DNA of 34,173 nt from Streptomyces himastatinicus ATCC 53653 (GCF_000158915.1 NZ_GG657754.1:3547749-3581921), one strand, 5' to 3'; shown: positions 8,998-17,576, counted from the stretch's first letter. Numbers and translations are program-made. The notes: generated by a model from the letters alone, not told the origin.

Positions 8998-10299
8998 TCA
9001 CCCTCCCACCACGAGTTCGGACAGATCCCGCCGGGCCCGCAGCGTATGCGGATGGTCCGGGCCCAGCACCCGCTCCCGGTCCGCGACCAGTTCACGCAGC
9101 AGCGCCGCCGCCTCGTCGTGCTCGCCCATGAGGGCCAGGTTGTGGGCCAGGACATGGCGGGTGCGCAGCGTCGCGACGTCGTCCCCGCCCAGGACGCGCC
9201 GCCGGTCGAGCAGCAGCAGCCGCAGCATCCGTATCGCCTCCGGCCGCCGCCCCGACTCGCCCAGGTTGACGGCGAGGAACTGGCGGCTGCGCAGGGTGTC
9301 CGGGTGGTCGGGACCCAGCAGCCGGGTCTGCCAGGCGTGGATCTCCCGCAGCCGGTCCGCCGACTCCGCGGGCGCACCGGCCCCGCCGCGGGTGTGCGCG
9401 AGCCACTGCCGGGTGCGCAGCGTCGCCACGTGGTCGGCGCCCAGCAGGCTCTCCTGCTCCTCCAGCAGGGCGCCGAACGCCTCCGCCGCCTCCGCGTACT
9501 TCCCCGCCTCGCACAGCGCCACCGCGGCATCGTGGCGGGCGGGGTCGTCGGGAATGCGGTGGGCGCGGTTGCGGGCGAGGGCGAGCAGCGCGGCGTTCCG
9601 CGAGCCGCGCTGGAGGGGCGCGGGCAGACCCTCCGCGGTCATGGCGGTCTGGAGCCGCCGGTAGACCTCGTCGATGCTGAGCAGCTCGGGCCCGCCCGCC
9701 ACACCGTCCCGCAGCAGCCGGATCAGGCGGCCGGTGAACGCCGTGTTCTTCTCGCCGTCCTGGATCAGGGAGACCTCGTTGCCCTGGGAGGACGCCATGA
9801 CATACGTGCCCGCCACATCGACCTGCCCCAGCACGGCGGCCTCCGGCCCGGCCATGGTGCCGCTCAGCGCGCGGCCGGAGAAGCAGCAGTCGAGGATGAT
9901 GACCTTCGAGGTGGCGCGGCTGTCGAGGACGACGTCGCGCAGTTTGCGGTATTCCAGGGAGCCGAACTCGGGGTCCTCGAATTCGCTGTCGGCCAGCGAC
10001 AGATACAAGTCCTGCCGTCTGGGCGCGATCAGGCCGTGTCCGACGAAATAGACCAGCAACAGGTCTTCCGCCCCGGCCGCCGTCGCCCGTAAGGAACGGC
10101 CCACCTGCTGAATGTCGCCCTTGTCCAGCAGCACGGTGCAATGCCGGTCAGAAAGGCCCCCGTACGCGGGATGGGTGAGGGTCGCGGCCAGATCCTCGAT
10201 GGTGTCGCGCACCGCCGGAAGGTCCGGAAGTTTTGGATCGGAATAGCGACTTGTGCCGATCAGGACCGCCCGGGAACGCTCGGAATCGGGCAACCGCAT
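8998..10299 (-). CDS. Caspase-like (C14) peptidase with C-terminal TPR repeats
   Basis: The protein has 433 residues. The N-terminal peptidase domain (about 8-240) starts with RAVLIGTSRYSDPKL. It shows the catalytic histidine motif YFVGHG (His88) and the cysteine motif LDCCFSG (Cys139 in the DxCxSG pattern), so both catalytic residues are present. ASSQGNEVS and GEKNTAFTGRLI, typical of the domain, follow. From about residue 260 there are four or so tetratricopeptide-like units of the type LLGPDHPDTLRSRQFLA, expected to bind partners or targets. There is no signal peptide, so it acts in the cytoplasm. GAGGAA sits upstream of the ATG inside the end of the preceding gene, and the gap is only 2 bases. 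The neighbours suggest a regulated protease effector of a conflict system. Its natural substrate is unknown. Confidence 0.9.
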   Translation of the reverse strand: MRLPDSERSRAVLIGTSRYSDPKLPDLPAVRDTIEDLAATLTHPAYGGLSDRHCTVLLDKGDIQQVGRSLRATAAGAEDLLLVYFVGHGLIAPRRQDLYLSLADSEFEDPEFGSLEYRKLRDVVLDSRATSKVIILDCCFSGRALSGTMAGPEAAVLGQVDVAGTYVMASSQGNEVSLIQDGEKNTAFTGRLIRLLRDGVAGGPELLSIDEVYRRLQTAMTAEGLPAPLQRGSRNAALLALARNRAHRIPDDPARHDAAVALCEAGKYAEAAEAFGALLEEQESLLGADHVATLRTRQWLAHTRGGAGAPAESADRLREIHAWQTRLLGPDHPDTLRSRQFLAVNLGESGRRPEAIRMLRLLLLDRRRVLGGDDVATLRTRHVLAHNLALMGEHDEAAALLRELVADRERVLGPDHPHTLRARRDLSELVVGG

Positions 10300-10301
10300 G
10301 G

Positions 10302-10658
10302 CTATTCCTCTTCTGCGCGCAGCGCCTGCCGGAGAATCTCCTCGACGGACTCCTTGGTCACATGCCGGGCGTCGATCTCCAGCCGCTGCCCGTCCGGGCG
10401 GTGGACCGTGACCTTGATGCCGGAGCGGCGCGGCTGGGACAGCCAGGCCCGCAGCGAGCCCGCGAGGACGGAGAGCGCGCCGCCCGCGCCCAGCGAGACG
10501 ACGAGCAGCTCCACGGCCGCCCCCATCTCGCCGTCACGCGGCGGGGCCGCCTTCGCCTTCACCCGGCCGGCGAGTTCGGGCTCGCCGCGCAGCCATGCGG
10601 CAAGCTGCTCCAGGCTTTCGTCCGGCTCCGGGCCGTCGACCGAAATGTGGCTCTCCAC
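10302..10658 (-). CDS. Effector-associated constant component EACC1-type protein
   Basis: A small cytoplasmic protein of 118 residues from a GTG start at 10658. The order of elements matches EACC1: an N-terminal helix with LAAWLRGEPELAGRV (19-33), a Gly-rich helical stretch with LLVVSLGAGGALSVL (51-65) leading into a second Trp-Leu motif, then strands with VTVHRPDGQRLEIDA (83-97) and a C-terminal helix. I prefer this GTG because a GGGGG run lies about 5 bases upstream and the predicted promoter starts near 10714, which excludes the longer ATG at 10718. EACC1 proteins are found beside proteases, AAA and other effectors in multicellular bacteria and are thought to link sensing to effector activation. 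It is first in the operon with the caspase and Clp-N genes. Confidence 0.8.
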   Translation of the reverse strand: MESHISVDGPEPDESLEQLAAWLRGEPELAGRVKAKAAPPRDGEMGAAVELLVVSLGAGGALSVLAGSLRAWLSQPRRSGIKVTVHRPDGQRLEIDARHVTKESVEEILRQALRAEEE

Positions 10659-10720
10659 CGCTGCCCCCGTTTCCCCCCGGCGCGCCCCAAGCAGCATGGT
10701 GCGCGTCCATGCGAACACTC

Positions 10721-10749
10721 AAGGTAATGATAGAGCCCGGCGCGGACAA
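10721..10749 (-). promoter_or_regulatory. Candidate promoter of the EACC1-caspase-ClpN operon
   Basis: On the minus strand TTGTCC (10749-10744) and TACCTT (10726-10721) are separated by exactly 17 bases. The start near 10714 gives a leader of about 56 bases before the GTG at 10658. Overlapping TATCAT at 10732-10727 lacks a -35. Confidence 0.5.
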
Positions 10750-10753
10750 ACGC

Positions 10754-10812
10754 GCCCGCGGACACCGGGCGGTTGGGCCCGATGTCCGCGGGCGGTGCCC
10801 TCCGAGGAGGGC
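10754..10812 (-). terminator. Two hairpins ending the DUF6230 operon
   Basis: Reading on minus from the stop at 10848, the first hairpin has arms GCCCTCC and GGAGGGC with two bases between (10797-10812). The second has 11-base perfect arms (GCCCGCGGACA and complement, 10754-10764 and 10783-10793) around an 18-base loop. They isolate the operon from the EACC1 promoter just beyond. Confidence 0.7.
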
Positions 10813-10847
10813 GTGCGGCTCCCGAACAGGTATGTGGTTTTCCGGGG

Positions 10848-12176
10848 TTATTCCCCGGTCTTGTACACGTGCATTCCCGGGATGGTCAGTTCGCCGCCGA
10901 ACTGACCGGCCTGGGTGACCGTCACATCGGTGAAGAACACCTCGGGGATGTTCACCGGCGGCGGGGTCTTCGGGCTGAAGGTGATCGGGATGATGCCCAG
11001 GAGGTTGCCCTTCAGCTCCTCCGTGTACATGGTCACCGTGCCGTTGCGGAAGGTCGAGGTGGAACCCTCGTCCGCCGCCACGTTGGTGGTGGTCCCGGCC
11101 GGGCCCTTGACCAGCTGGTGCAGATCCTTGATGTCCACGCCCTCGGCGGTGAACTTGAGGACCTTCTTCGACTGGCCGTTGTGCGTCTTGACGTCGACGA
11201 TGCCCTTGTAGTCCAGACCGTGCAGGGAGAGCATCGTGGTCTTGAGGACCCACGGGTCGTCGGGCAGCAGGCTGGCGGTCGGCTCGTCCTCCGCGTTCTT
11301 GTACGCGTCGGCGTCGAACTCGGGGCAGGGGTAACCCACCTTGCCGCCGTCCGCGCCGTCGGACGGGGAGGGCTTCGGCAGAGCCTTGTCGGCCTTGTCC
11401 TTGGCGTCCCCGACCGCCTTCTTCCCCTTGTCGACGGTGTCCTTGACGCCGTCGCCGACCTTGTCCACCGTGTCCTTGACCGGGTTGTCGGCCTTCTTCT
11501 CGGTGGACGCCGACGGGCTGGGCGTGGCGGAGGACGCCGACGGGCTGGGCGTGGCGCTGGGCTCGGCCGAGGCGTCGTCCTCGTCCGGGTTGAAGACGTC
11601 GTGCAGCTTGTCCCCGATGCCCAGCGGGTCCAGCGGGTTCTTGGTCTCGGACTCCGACGGGCTCGGCGACGCGCTCGGCTCCTCGGACTCCTCCTCGCCC
11701 CCGGAACCCGACGAGCCGGACGGGCTCGGGGTCGGGGTGGTCGGGGTCGGGGTCGGCTTGGCGGGTGCGGTGTCGCCACCCCGGGACGAGCCGGACGAGT
11801 CGGACGGGGTCTTGGAGCCGGACGTACCGTCCTGGTCCTTACCGTCCGTGCCGTCCTTGTCGCTCTTGTCGTTGCCGTCGGACGCGTCCTTCTTGCCCTC
11901 GGCGTCGTCCTTGTCGGCCTCGTCGGGCTGGGAGACGCACGGTCCGGCCTTGTACCGGTCCTCGGCCCGCGTGTTGGCCGACGCGAGCTGCGGGGTCAGC
12001 CCCATGCCCATGAGCACGGCCGTCGGCATGGCGGCCAGCGCTATCGCCTTGCCCGCGGGCACCTGAAGGCGAGTGAGCACCGACTTCCTCGGCGCCGCAT
12101 GCCGCGGTCCGGTTCTGGCCCGGCGCGGACTTCCGTCCGCGGCCTGCTCCTCTTCACCCCGCACGGTGCCTCCCAT
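10848..12176 (-). CDS. Secreted protein with long low-complexity linker and C-terminal beta-rich domain
   Basis: The protein has 442 residues from the ATG at 12176, which has AGGA upstream. A longer open frame to 12323 has no ribosome site and would overlap the previous gene heavily. A long basic N-region is followed by a hydrophobic stretch (about 43-65) and a likely cleavage site after LASA near 67. Residues about 75-300 are low complexity: first Asp/Lys/Gly-rich, then Ser/Pro/Thr-rich with repeated ATPSPSAS, then helix-prone Lys/Asp segments. The final part of about 160 residues, from CPEFDADAYK, looks like a compact domain with alternating polar/apolar strands, broadly like the neighbouring DUF6230 protein. 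It overlaps DUF6114 by 23 bases, so it is translated from the same mRNA. The role is unknown. A surface protein or cell-wall spacer is plausible. Confidence 0.75.
   Translation of the reverse strand: MGGTVRGEEEQAADGSPRRARTGPRHAAPRKSVLTRLQVPAGKAIALAAMPTAVLMGMGLTPQLASANTRAEDRYKAGPCVSQPDEADKDDAEGKKDASDGNDKSDKDGTDGKDQDGTSGSKTPSDSSGSSRGGDTAPAKPTPTPTTPTPSPSGSSGSGGEEESEEPSASPSPSESETKNPLDPLGIGDKLHDVFNPDEDDASAEPSATPSPSASSATPSPSASTEKKADNPVKDTVDKVGDGVKDTVDKGKKAVGDAKDKADKALPKPSPSDGADGGKVGYPCPEFDADAYKNAEDEPTASLLPDDPWVLKTTMLSLHGLDYKGIVDVKTHNGQSKKVLKFTAEGVDIKDLHQLVKGPAGTTTNVAADEGSTSTFRNGTVTMYTEELKGNLLGIIPITFSPKTPPPVNIPEVFFTDVTVTQAGQFGGELTIPGMHVYKTGE
11506..11556. repeat. 27-bp-period direct repeat in the linker region
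   Basis: Two identical 24-base copies (11506-11529 and 11533-11556, each containing GACGGGCTGGGCGTGGCG) encode repeats of the ATPSPSAS type. Such repeats can change linker length by slippage. Confidence 0.8.
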
Positions 12177-12684
12177 TCGTGGCTTCCTGGTCCGATGCGG
12201 GTCCGGCCCCGGCCGGCTCCGGCACACCGCCATCGTCAGCGCCGTCCTTGGGCGCGGTTCCCGGCCCCTCGGCCGGCTGTGCCGTGGGGGTCTCGCCCGG
12301 CGCCCAGGCGACCCCCATGCCACCGCCGAACAGGGCGAGCAGGAATCCCACCAGGAAGCCGCCGATGTTGGACACGGGCAGCGACACCAGGCCGAGCAGG
12401 ATCGAGGCGACCCCCGCGAACACCCGCACCATGGGCTGGAACCACATGGTCAGACCCAGCATCACCAGCAGTACGCCGATGATGAGCGAAGCGGATCCGG
12501 CGGTGGTGGACAGGTTGATCGTGAACCCGCCCGCGTTGAGGCTGTTGTACGGGAAGTACATGATCGGCAGCCCGGCCAGGGTGGTGAGCAGCCCCGCCCA
12601 GAACGGGCGCTGCCAGCGCCATGCCCTGAAGGTCTCACGCCAATGGCTGATACGGTCACGCGCCCCCGGCGACTCGGCACTCAT
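12154..12684 (-). CDS. DUF6114 integral membrane protein
   Basis: The protein has 176 residues. It starts MSAESPGARDRISHW with GGGAG about 13 bases upstream. Four hydrophobic segments lie at about 27-45, 58-78, 80-102 and 105-125, followed by a Pro/Ala/Gly/Asp-rich tail of about 50 residues predicted to be disordered. The pattern fits DUF6114, a Streptomyces family found beside DUF6230. No catalytic residues are visible. It is the middle gene of a three-gene operon and may anchor or export the two secreted neighbours, which is inference from context only. Confidence 0.75.
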   Translation of the reverse strand: MSAESPGARDRISHWRETFRAWRWQRPFWAGLLTTLAGLPIMYFPYNSLNAGGFTINLSTTAGSASLIIGVLLVMLGLTMWFQPMVRVFAGVASILLGLVSLPVSNIGGFLVGFLLALFGGGMGVAWAPGETPTAQPAEGPGTAPKDGADDGGVPEPAGAGPASDQEATNGRHRAG

Positions 12685-12823
12685 TGAAAACAGCTCCCTG
12701 GGGCTGGCGATCTAGGCGATCGCAAGTTCTACTGCGGTACTCAACTGCTCGGCGCCTGAGCGCTGCTGGGCGATGCCGGGTGAGGGGCAGCGCCGCGGCC
12801 CCCCACCCTTCCAGCTCAGCGCT

Positions 12824-13441
12824 CTAGAAGCACTCGTTCTTGCCCTTGCTGACCTTCATCGAAAGGCCGGAGAGCTTGAACGTGCCCGCACTGGTCGCCC
12901 AGGCGGTCTGCTTCACACCGGTCAGCGTCGCCGAATCGGCCTGCTGGGCGAAGGAGCCGGGAAGGGCCTTGTCACCCTTGTTGATCCCGGGACCCTTGTT
13001 CGCGTCGCCCGCCGCCACACCGATGTCGATGCCGCGGAACGTCGCGTCGGCGTCCAGCTGGTCGAGGTCGATGAAGAGGTTCTTCGCCTCCACCGTCTTG
13101 CTGCCGTTACCGGCCGACAGCTTCAGCGACACATCGCCGAAGACCGGGACCGGGACGACCACCGACTGGCACAGACCCTTGAGCTTGGCGCTCTTGAACG
13201 CGGACACCGCGACGGGGATGTTCTTCCCGCCGTGCTGGGTGTCTATCGCGCCGTACTGGGCGAAGCCCGTACCGTCGAGCCGGTCGACCGCGACCTTGAA
13301 CTGCTGGCCGGACACGTTGAACGAGGCCGCGAGCGCACCCTGTGACAGGGCGACGCCGATCGCGGCCGTGGCAGCAACGCTCGGGACCATGACAACGGCG
13401 AACCGCTTCCATCTGGTCCCGCCACGAGCCAGGGACTCCAT
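12824..13441 (-). CDS. DUF6230 secreted protein (often annotated cholesterol esterase)
   Basis: The protein has 205 residues and a very good ribosome site, AAGGAGG, 8 bases before the ATG. The N-terminus MESLARGGTRWKRFAVVM is followed by a hydrophobic segment (about 14-38) ending in GALAASFNVSG, a signal peptide or anchor. The remainder is beta-rich with few charged clusters and two cysteines (LKGLCQS and the penultimate residue). No GxSxG serine hydrolase motif is present. The cholesterol esterase label seen on relatives (from memory, S. coelicolor SCO5420) is therefore not supported by visible active-site residues. It heads the operon and may bind lipids or form part of the hyphal surface. 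Confidence 0.75.
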   Translation of the reverse strand: MESLARGGTRWKRFAVVMVPSVAATAAIGVALSQGALAASFNVSGQQFKVAVDRLDGTGFAQYGAIDTQHGGKNIPVAVSAFKSAKLKGLCQSVVVPVPVFGDVSLKLSAGNGSKTVEAKNLFIDLDQLDADATFRGIDIGVAAGDANKGPGINKGDKALPGSFAQQADSATLTGVKQTAWATSAGTFKLSGLSMKVSKGKNECF

Positions 13442-13625
13442 GACTTTCCTCCTTCTCGGACGTACATCTCCGGACCGGGGCCGCGGCCCCGAACTGGGAT
13501 GGGAGAAGTGCTACGTCCTCGGGAAGGAGAGCGCCCACGTCTCACAGGCGCGAACTGCACCCGCCGAAACACCGGCGATCACCCCCGAGCGACAACCACT
13601 GGCCACGCTTCTCGCGCAACCTCCT

Positions 13626-13665
13626 GGACAGGCCCTGCCCGTTGGGCAGAGACCCCCCTGTCCAC
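13626..13665 (-). repeat. Nested hairpins in the probable DUF6230 leader
   Basis: The outer arms are TGGACAG (13626-13632) and CTGTCCA (13659-13665). The inner hairpin is CTGCCC (13636-13641), three-base loop, GGGCAG (13645-13650). It is about 185 bases before the DUF6230 start and could be a structured leader RNA or a terminator. Function unproven. Confidence 0.45.
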
Positions 13666-13800
13666 GGCCGACGCCACTGCCGCCGGCCTGCCCGGTGGGG
13701 ACCCACCCGCAGCACCGCACCGACCGGTTGCCGGGCTTCGTTGAAGATGGACCGAGCTTGGCCGATCGTGGTCCATTCACGGCCGGTGCACAAGGGGTTC

Positions 13801-13816
13801 GTTACTAGCGAGTAAC
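13801..13816. promoter_or_regulatory. Operator-like palindrome GTTACT-n4-AGTAAC
   Basis: Perfect 6-base arms around AGCG. It lies about 360 bases upstream of DUF6230. The TACT/AGTA half sites recur at 13933, 17476 and 27577 in this window, so a shared regulator is possible. Confidence 0.5.
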
Positions 13817-13932
13817 GGGTAGATAACCGATCTGCGGCAGGTCGGTCGAGCCCGGGTACGCAGGGTCGCCACTCAACGGCCGGAAAGAGCGGGAGATTTA
13901 GCGGCAAGAACGGACAAAGTCCCGCCACTGCC

Positions 13933-13945
13933 TTACTGGTAGTAA
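13933..13945. promoter_or_regulatory. Operator-like palindrome TTACT-n3-AGTAA
   Basis: Five-base perfect arms around GGT, 117 bases from the centre of the previous palindrome. It touches the terminator stem at 13946. Spacing of 3 instead of 4 makes it weaker as a site for the same factor. Confidence 0.35.
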
Positions 13946-13987
13946 CAGCAGCCGCGTTTACCAAGTTTTGGTAAAGCGCGGCCGCTG
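13946..13987 (-). terminator. Terminator of the thioredoxin-TPR gene
   Basis: A long stem with the core TTTACCAA / TTGGTAAA around GTT, extended by GC-rich arms with one bulge and one mismatch to about 19 pairs. It begins about 20 bases after the stop at 14009 on the minus transcript. Confidence 0.8.
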
Positions 13988-14008
13988 TTCCGTTTGAGAC
14001 CCGCGAGG

Positions 14009-14974
14009 TCAGAACAGGACGCGCGCCAACGCGCTACGCGCCGTGACCACTCGGGGATCGTCACCACCGATCACTTCGAAGAGGCTCAGCAGATGGAGCC
14101 GGGCCGCCTCGCGGTCCTCCCCCGCCGTGCGCCGCACCGCGTCGACCAAGCGACCGAAGGCGTCCTCCACATGACCGCCCACCAGATCCAGGTCGGCCGC
14201 CGCGATCTGCGCCGCCGAGTCCGCCGGACTGTCGGCGGCCGCCTTGCGCACCTGCTGCGCGTCCAGACCCTGCACCCGCTCCAGCAACTGGGCTTGGGCC
14301 AAGCCGAGCTTGGCCTCCGCGTTGGCCGGGTCGTCGTTCAGCACGTTCTGGTACGCGCGGACGGCACCGCCCAGATCGCCCGCGTCCAGCGCCTCATGGG
14401 CCGCGGCCAGCGCGCTGTCGTACGGACCGGCGGGCACCTCCGGAGCCTCCTCCTGCCCGGCGTCCTCCGCCGCGGGCTCGGCCGGGGCACCGACGATGCC
14501 GAACTGCTGCTCCGCGGCCTGGACCAGCTGGTCCAGCACCTGGCGGATCTGCGCCTCCGGCGCCGCGCCCTGGAACAGCGGCACCGGCTGCCCGGCGACC
14601 ACCGCGAACACCGCGGGGATCCCCTGCACGCCGAACTGCTGGAAGAGCATCTGGTTGGCATCGACGTCGATCTTCGCGAGGACGAACTTCCCCGCGTACT
14701 CCCCGGCCAGCTTCTCCAGGATCGGTCCGAGCTGCTTGCACGGCTCGCACCACTCAGCCCAGAAGTCGATGACGACCGGTACTTCGGTGGAGCGCTGGAG
14801 GACCTCCTGCTGAAAACCCGCCTCGTCGACGTCGAAGACCAGGCGCGTGGGCGCGGGCGCGCCCGAGCGGGCGGCGTCGGCCCGTGCCTTCTCCGCCTTC
14901 TGCTTCGCTTCCCCGGCCGCCTTCACCGCGGCGAGGTCGACCACTCCACTCATGGACATGTTCCGTGGCTGCAT
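14009..14974 (-). CDS. Thioredoxin-domain TPR protein, YbbN/CnoX family
   Basis: A cytoplasmic protein of 321 residues. A charged N-terminal extension is followed by a thioredoxin domain (about 45-150) with the active site WCEPCK (Cys76, Cys79) and the cis-proline region GIPAV (Pro120). A Pro/Glu-rich linker and tetratricopeptide-like helices run from about 190 to the end (ALDAGDLGGAVRAYQNVLNDDP). In E. coli, CnoX protects proteins as a redox-controlled holdase and its active site is degenerate. Here both cysteines are kept, so it may also act as a thiol oxidoreductase. GGGAGG lies about 8 bases before the ATG. It is divergent from a TetR gene with a perfect palindrome in the 135-bp gap, suggesting TetR control. 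Confidence 0.85.
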   Translation of the reverse strand: MQPRNMSMSGVVDLAAVKAAGEAKQKAEKARADAARSGAPAPTRLVFDVDEAGFQQEVLQRSTEVPVVIDFWAEWCEPCKQLGPILEKLAGEYAGKFVLAKIDVDANQMLFQQFGVQGIPAVFAVVAGQPVPLFQGAAPEAQIRQVLDQLVQAAEQQFGIVGAPAEPAAEDAGQEEAPEVPAGPYDSALAAAHEALDAGDLGGAVRAYQNVLNDDPANAEAKLGLAQAQLLERVQGLDAQQVRKAAADSPADSAAQIAAADLDLVGGHVEDAFGRLVDAVRRTAGEDREAARLHLLSLFEVIGGDDPRVVTARSALARVLF

Positions 14975-15042
14975 GGTCCTATCCTCCCCTCTCGACGCGG
15001 TGAATGGAAAAGCGCATCAGCCGATCCGAGGACAGGCCGACC

Positions 15043-15065
15043 TTACGCTACGAGCCGTAGCGTAA
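15043..15065. promoter_or_regulatory. Perfect 23-bp palindrome, probable TetR operator
   Basis: The arms TTACGCTACG and CGTAGCGTAA are exact complements, separated by AGC. The site lies between the divergent thioredoxin-TPR gene and tetR, 44 bases before the tetR start and just upstream of its -35. On minus it overlaps a possible -10 (TAAGGT). Autorepression plus control of the neighbour is the simplest reading. Confidence 0.75.
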
Positions 15066-15071
15066 CTGGCC

Positions 15072-15101
15072 GGGACACCCGCGTCTACCTGCGAGTAGGG
15101 T
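15072..15101 (+). promoter_or_regulatory. Promoter of tetR, probably leaderless
   Basis: The -35 is GGGACA (15072-15077), then an 18-base spacer, then TAGGGT (15096-15101), with 8 bases to the ATG at 15110. There is no separate ribosome site. Confidence 0.5.
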
Positions 15102-15109
15102 CATGCGCC

Positions 15110-15765
15110 ATGAGCCCGCCCAGCAGGCGCACAGGGCGCCCCCGCAGCGTCGAGGCCGACCGTGCCATCCTCGGCGCGACGCGTGCCGCCCTGGTCGAGC
15201 TGGGCTGGGGAAAGCTCACGATGGGCGACGTCGCGGCACGCGCCGGAGTCGCCAAGACGACCCTCTACCGCCGCTGGGCGGGCAAGAACGAACTGGTCGT
15301 GGACGCGGTCGCCGCGGTCTTCGACGAGCATCTGATGTCGGCCGACTGCGGCAGTCTGCGGGCGGACATCGAGAACGTGGTGGTGCGCTTCGCCGAGCTG
15401 CTGGAGCTGCCCGAGACCAAGACGGCGCTGATGGCCGTCGTCGCCGAGGCCACCCAGGACGAGGCGCTGGGGGCCCGGGTCCGGTCCGCGATCGTGGACC
15501 GGCAGAAGCGGCTGGTGCTGATCGGCCGGGAGCGCGCGCAGCTGCGCGGCGAACTCCCGCGCGAGGAGGATCCGGGCGCGGCGGCCCGCAACGCGGACCT
15601 GATCTTCGACGTGATCGCGGGCTCGGTGGTGCACCGGCTGCTGGTCAGCGCCGAGCCGGTGGACGCGGAATGGGCCCAGGGCTTCTCGACGCTGCTGCTG
15701 CAAGGGCTGGCCGCGGCGGCGCAGCCCGGCGGGACGACGGAGAACGGCGGGGGCGGCCCGGGCGG

Positions 15766-15790
<25 letters not shown>
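15110..15790 (+). CDS. TetR-family transcriptional regulator
   Basis: The protein has 226 residues. The DNA-binding domain covers about 12-65, with helix-turn-helix TMGDVAARAGVAKTTLYRRW and the usual KNELVVDAV end. The C-terminal ligand domain (about 70-205) resembles the TetR_C family with RQKRLVLIGRERAQLRGEL. A Gly-rich tail follows. The ATG at 15110 was chosen because it aligns the HTH at the normal distance from the start. The longer open frame upstream crosses the operator. It is probably autoregulated through the 23-bp palindrome. Its 3' end overlaps the convergent icmA gene by 25 bases. The ligand is unknown. Redox or acyl-CoA signals are possible given the neighbours. Confidence 0.9.
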
Positions 15791-17466
<1,676 letters not shown>

Positions 17467-17472
17467 ACCTCA

Positions 17473-17502
17473 AATTTACTAGGACGTCCTAGTAATTGTC
17501 GA
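17473..17502 (-). promoter_or_regulatory. icmA promoter, probably leaderless
   Basis: On minus, TCGACA (17502-17497), an 18-base spacer, then TAAATT (17478-17473), and 6 bases to the ATG. The palindrome at 17476-17495 fills the spacer and part of the -10, so a bound protein would block transcription. Confidence 0.5.
17476..17495. promoter_or_regulatory. Perfect 20-bp operator palindrome upstream of icmA
   Basis: Arms TTACTAGGAC and GTCCTAGTAA with no spacer, 9 bases before the icmA start. It shares TTACT/AGTAA ends with the sites at 13801 and 13933. It is a likely TetR-type operator. Which protein binds is not known. Confidence 0.75.
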
Positions 17503-17517
17503 CGGCTGACCGCCCGT

Positions 17518-17544
17518 GTCGGGCCGACCGGGTGTCCGGCCGAC
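17518..17544 (-). terminator. Possible terminator after the DUF3817 gene
   Basis: The arms GTCGG(G)CCG and CGGCCGAC pair with a one-base bulge, about 33 bases after the DUF3817 stop. It would separate that gene from the icmA promoter. Confidence 0.4.
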
Positions 17545-17576
17545 CCGTTACCGCAGGTCGCAGGGGGAAGAGCGGC

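Larger units (their letters stand above)
13442..14008. other. 567-bp region without a gene, rich in inverted repeats
   Basis: It lies between the DUF6230 gene and the 3' end of the thioredoxin-TPR gene, both on minus. It holds the leader and promoter of the DUF6230 operon, but no clear -35/-10 pair was found. It contains a GC palindrome (13477-13490), nested hairpins (13626-13665), two TACT/AGTA palindromes (13801-13816, 13933-13945) and a terminator (13946-13987). The short open frames in it have no ribosome sites or recognisable proteins. Confidence 0.7.

Noticed and set aside
6691..10092. Forward frame of over 1100 codons across pyk and the conflict operon
   Set aside because: It is out of frame with pyk and antisense to the Clp-N and caspase genes. 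The composition is Arg/Gly/Pro/His-rich and no domain is visible.
12758..12824. Inverted repeat GAGCGCTG / CAGCGCTC around the DUF6230 stop
   Set aside because: Eight-base arms with a 51-base loop are too weak to call a terminator. It may reduce read-through, but evidence is thin.
13511..13964. Small minus-strand frames (89 and 140 codons) in the intergenic region
   Set aside because: No ribosome site, atypical Cys/Arg/Gly-rich composition, and they run through the hairpins and palindromes.
13951..13980. TTTACCAA-n3-TTGGTAAA considered as an operator
   Set aside because: It extends into a stem of about 19 pairs right after the thioredoxin-TPR stop, so a terminator explains it better.
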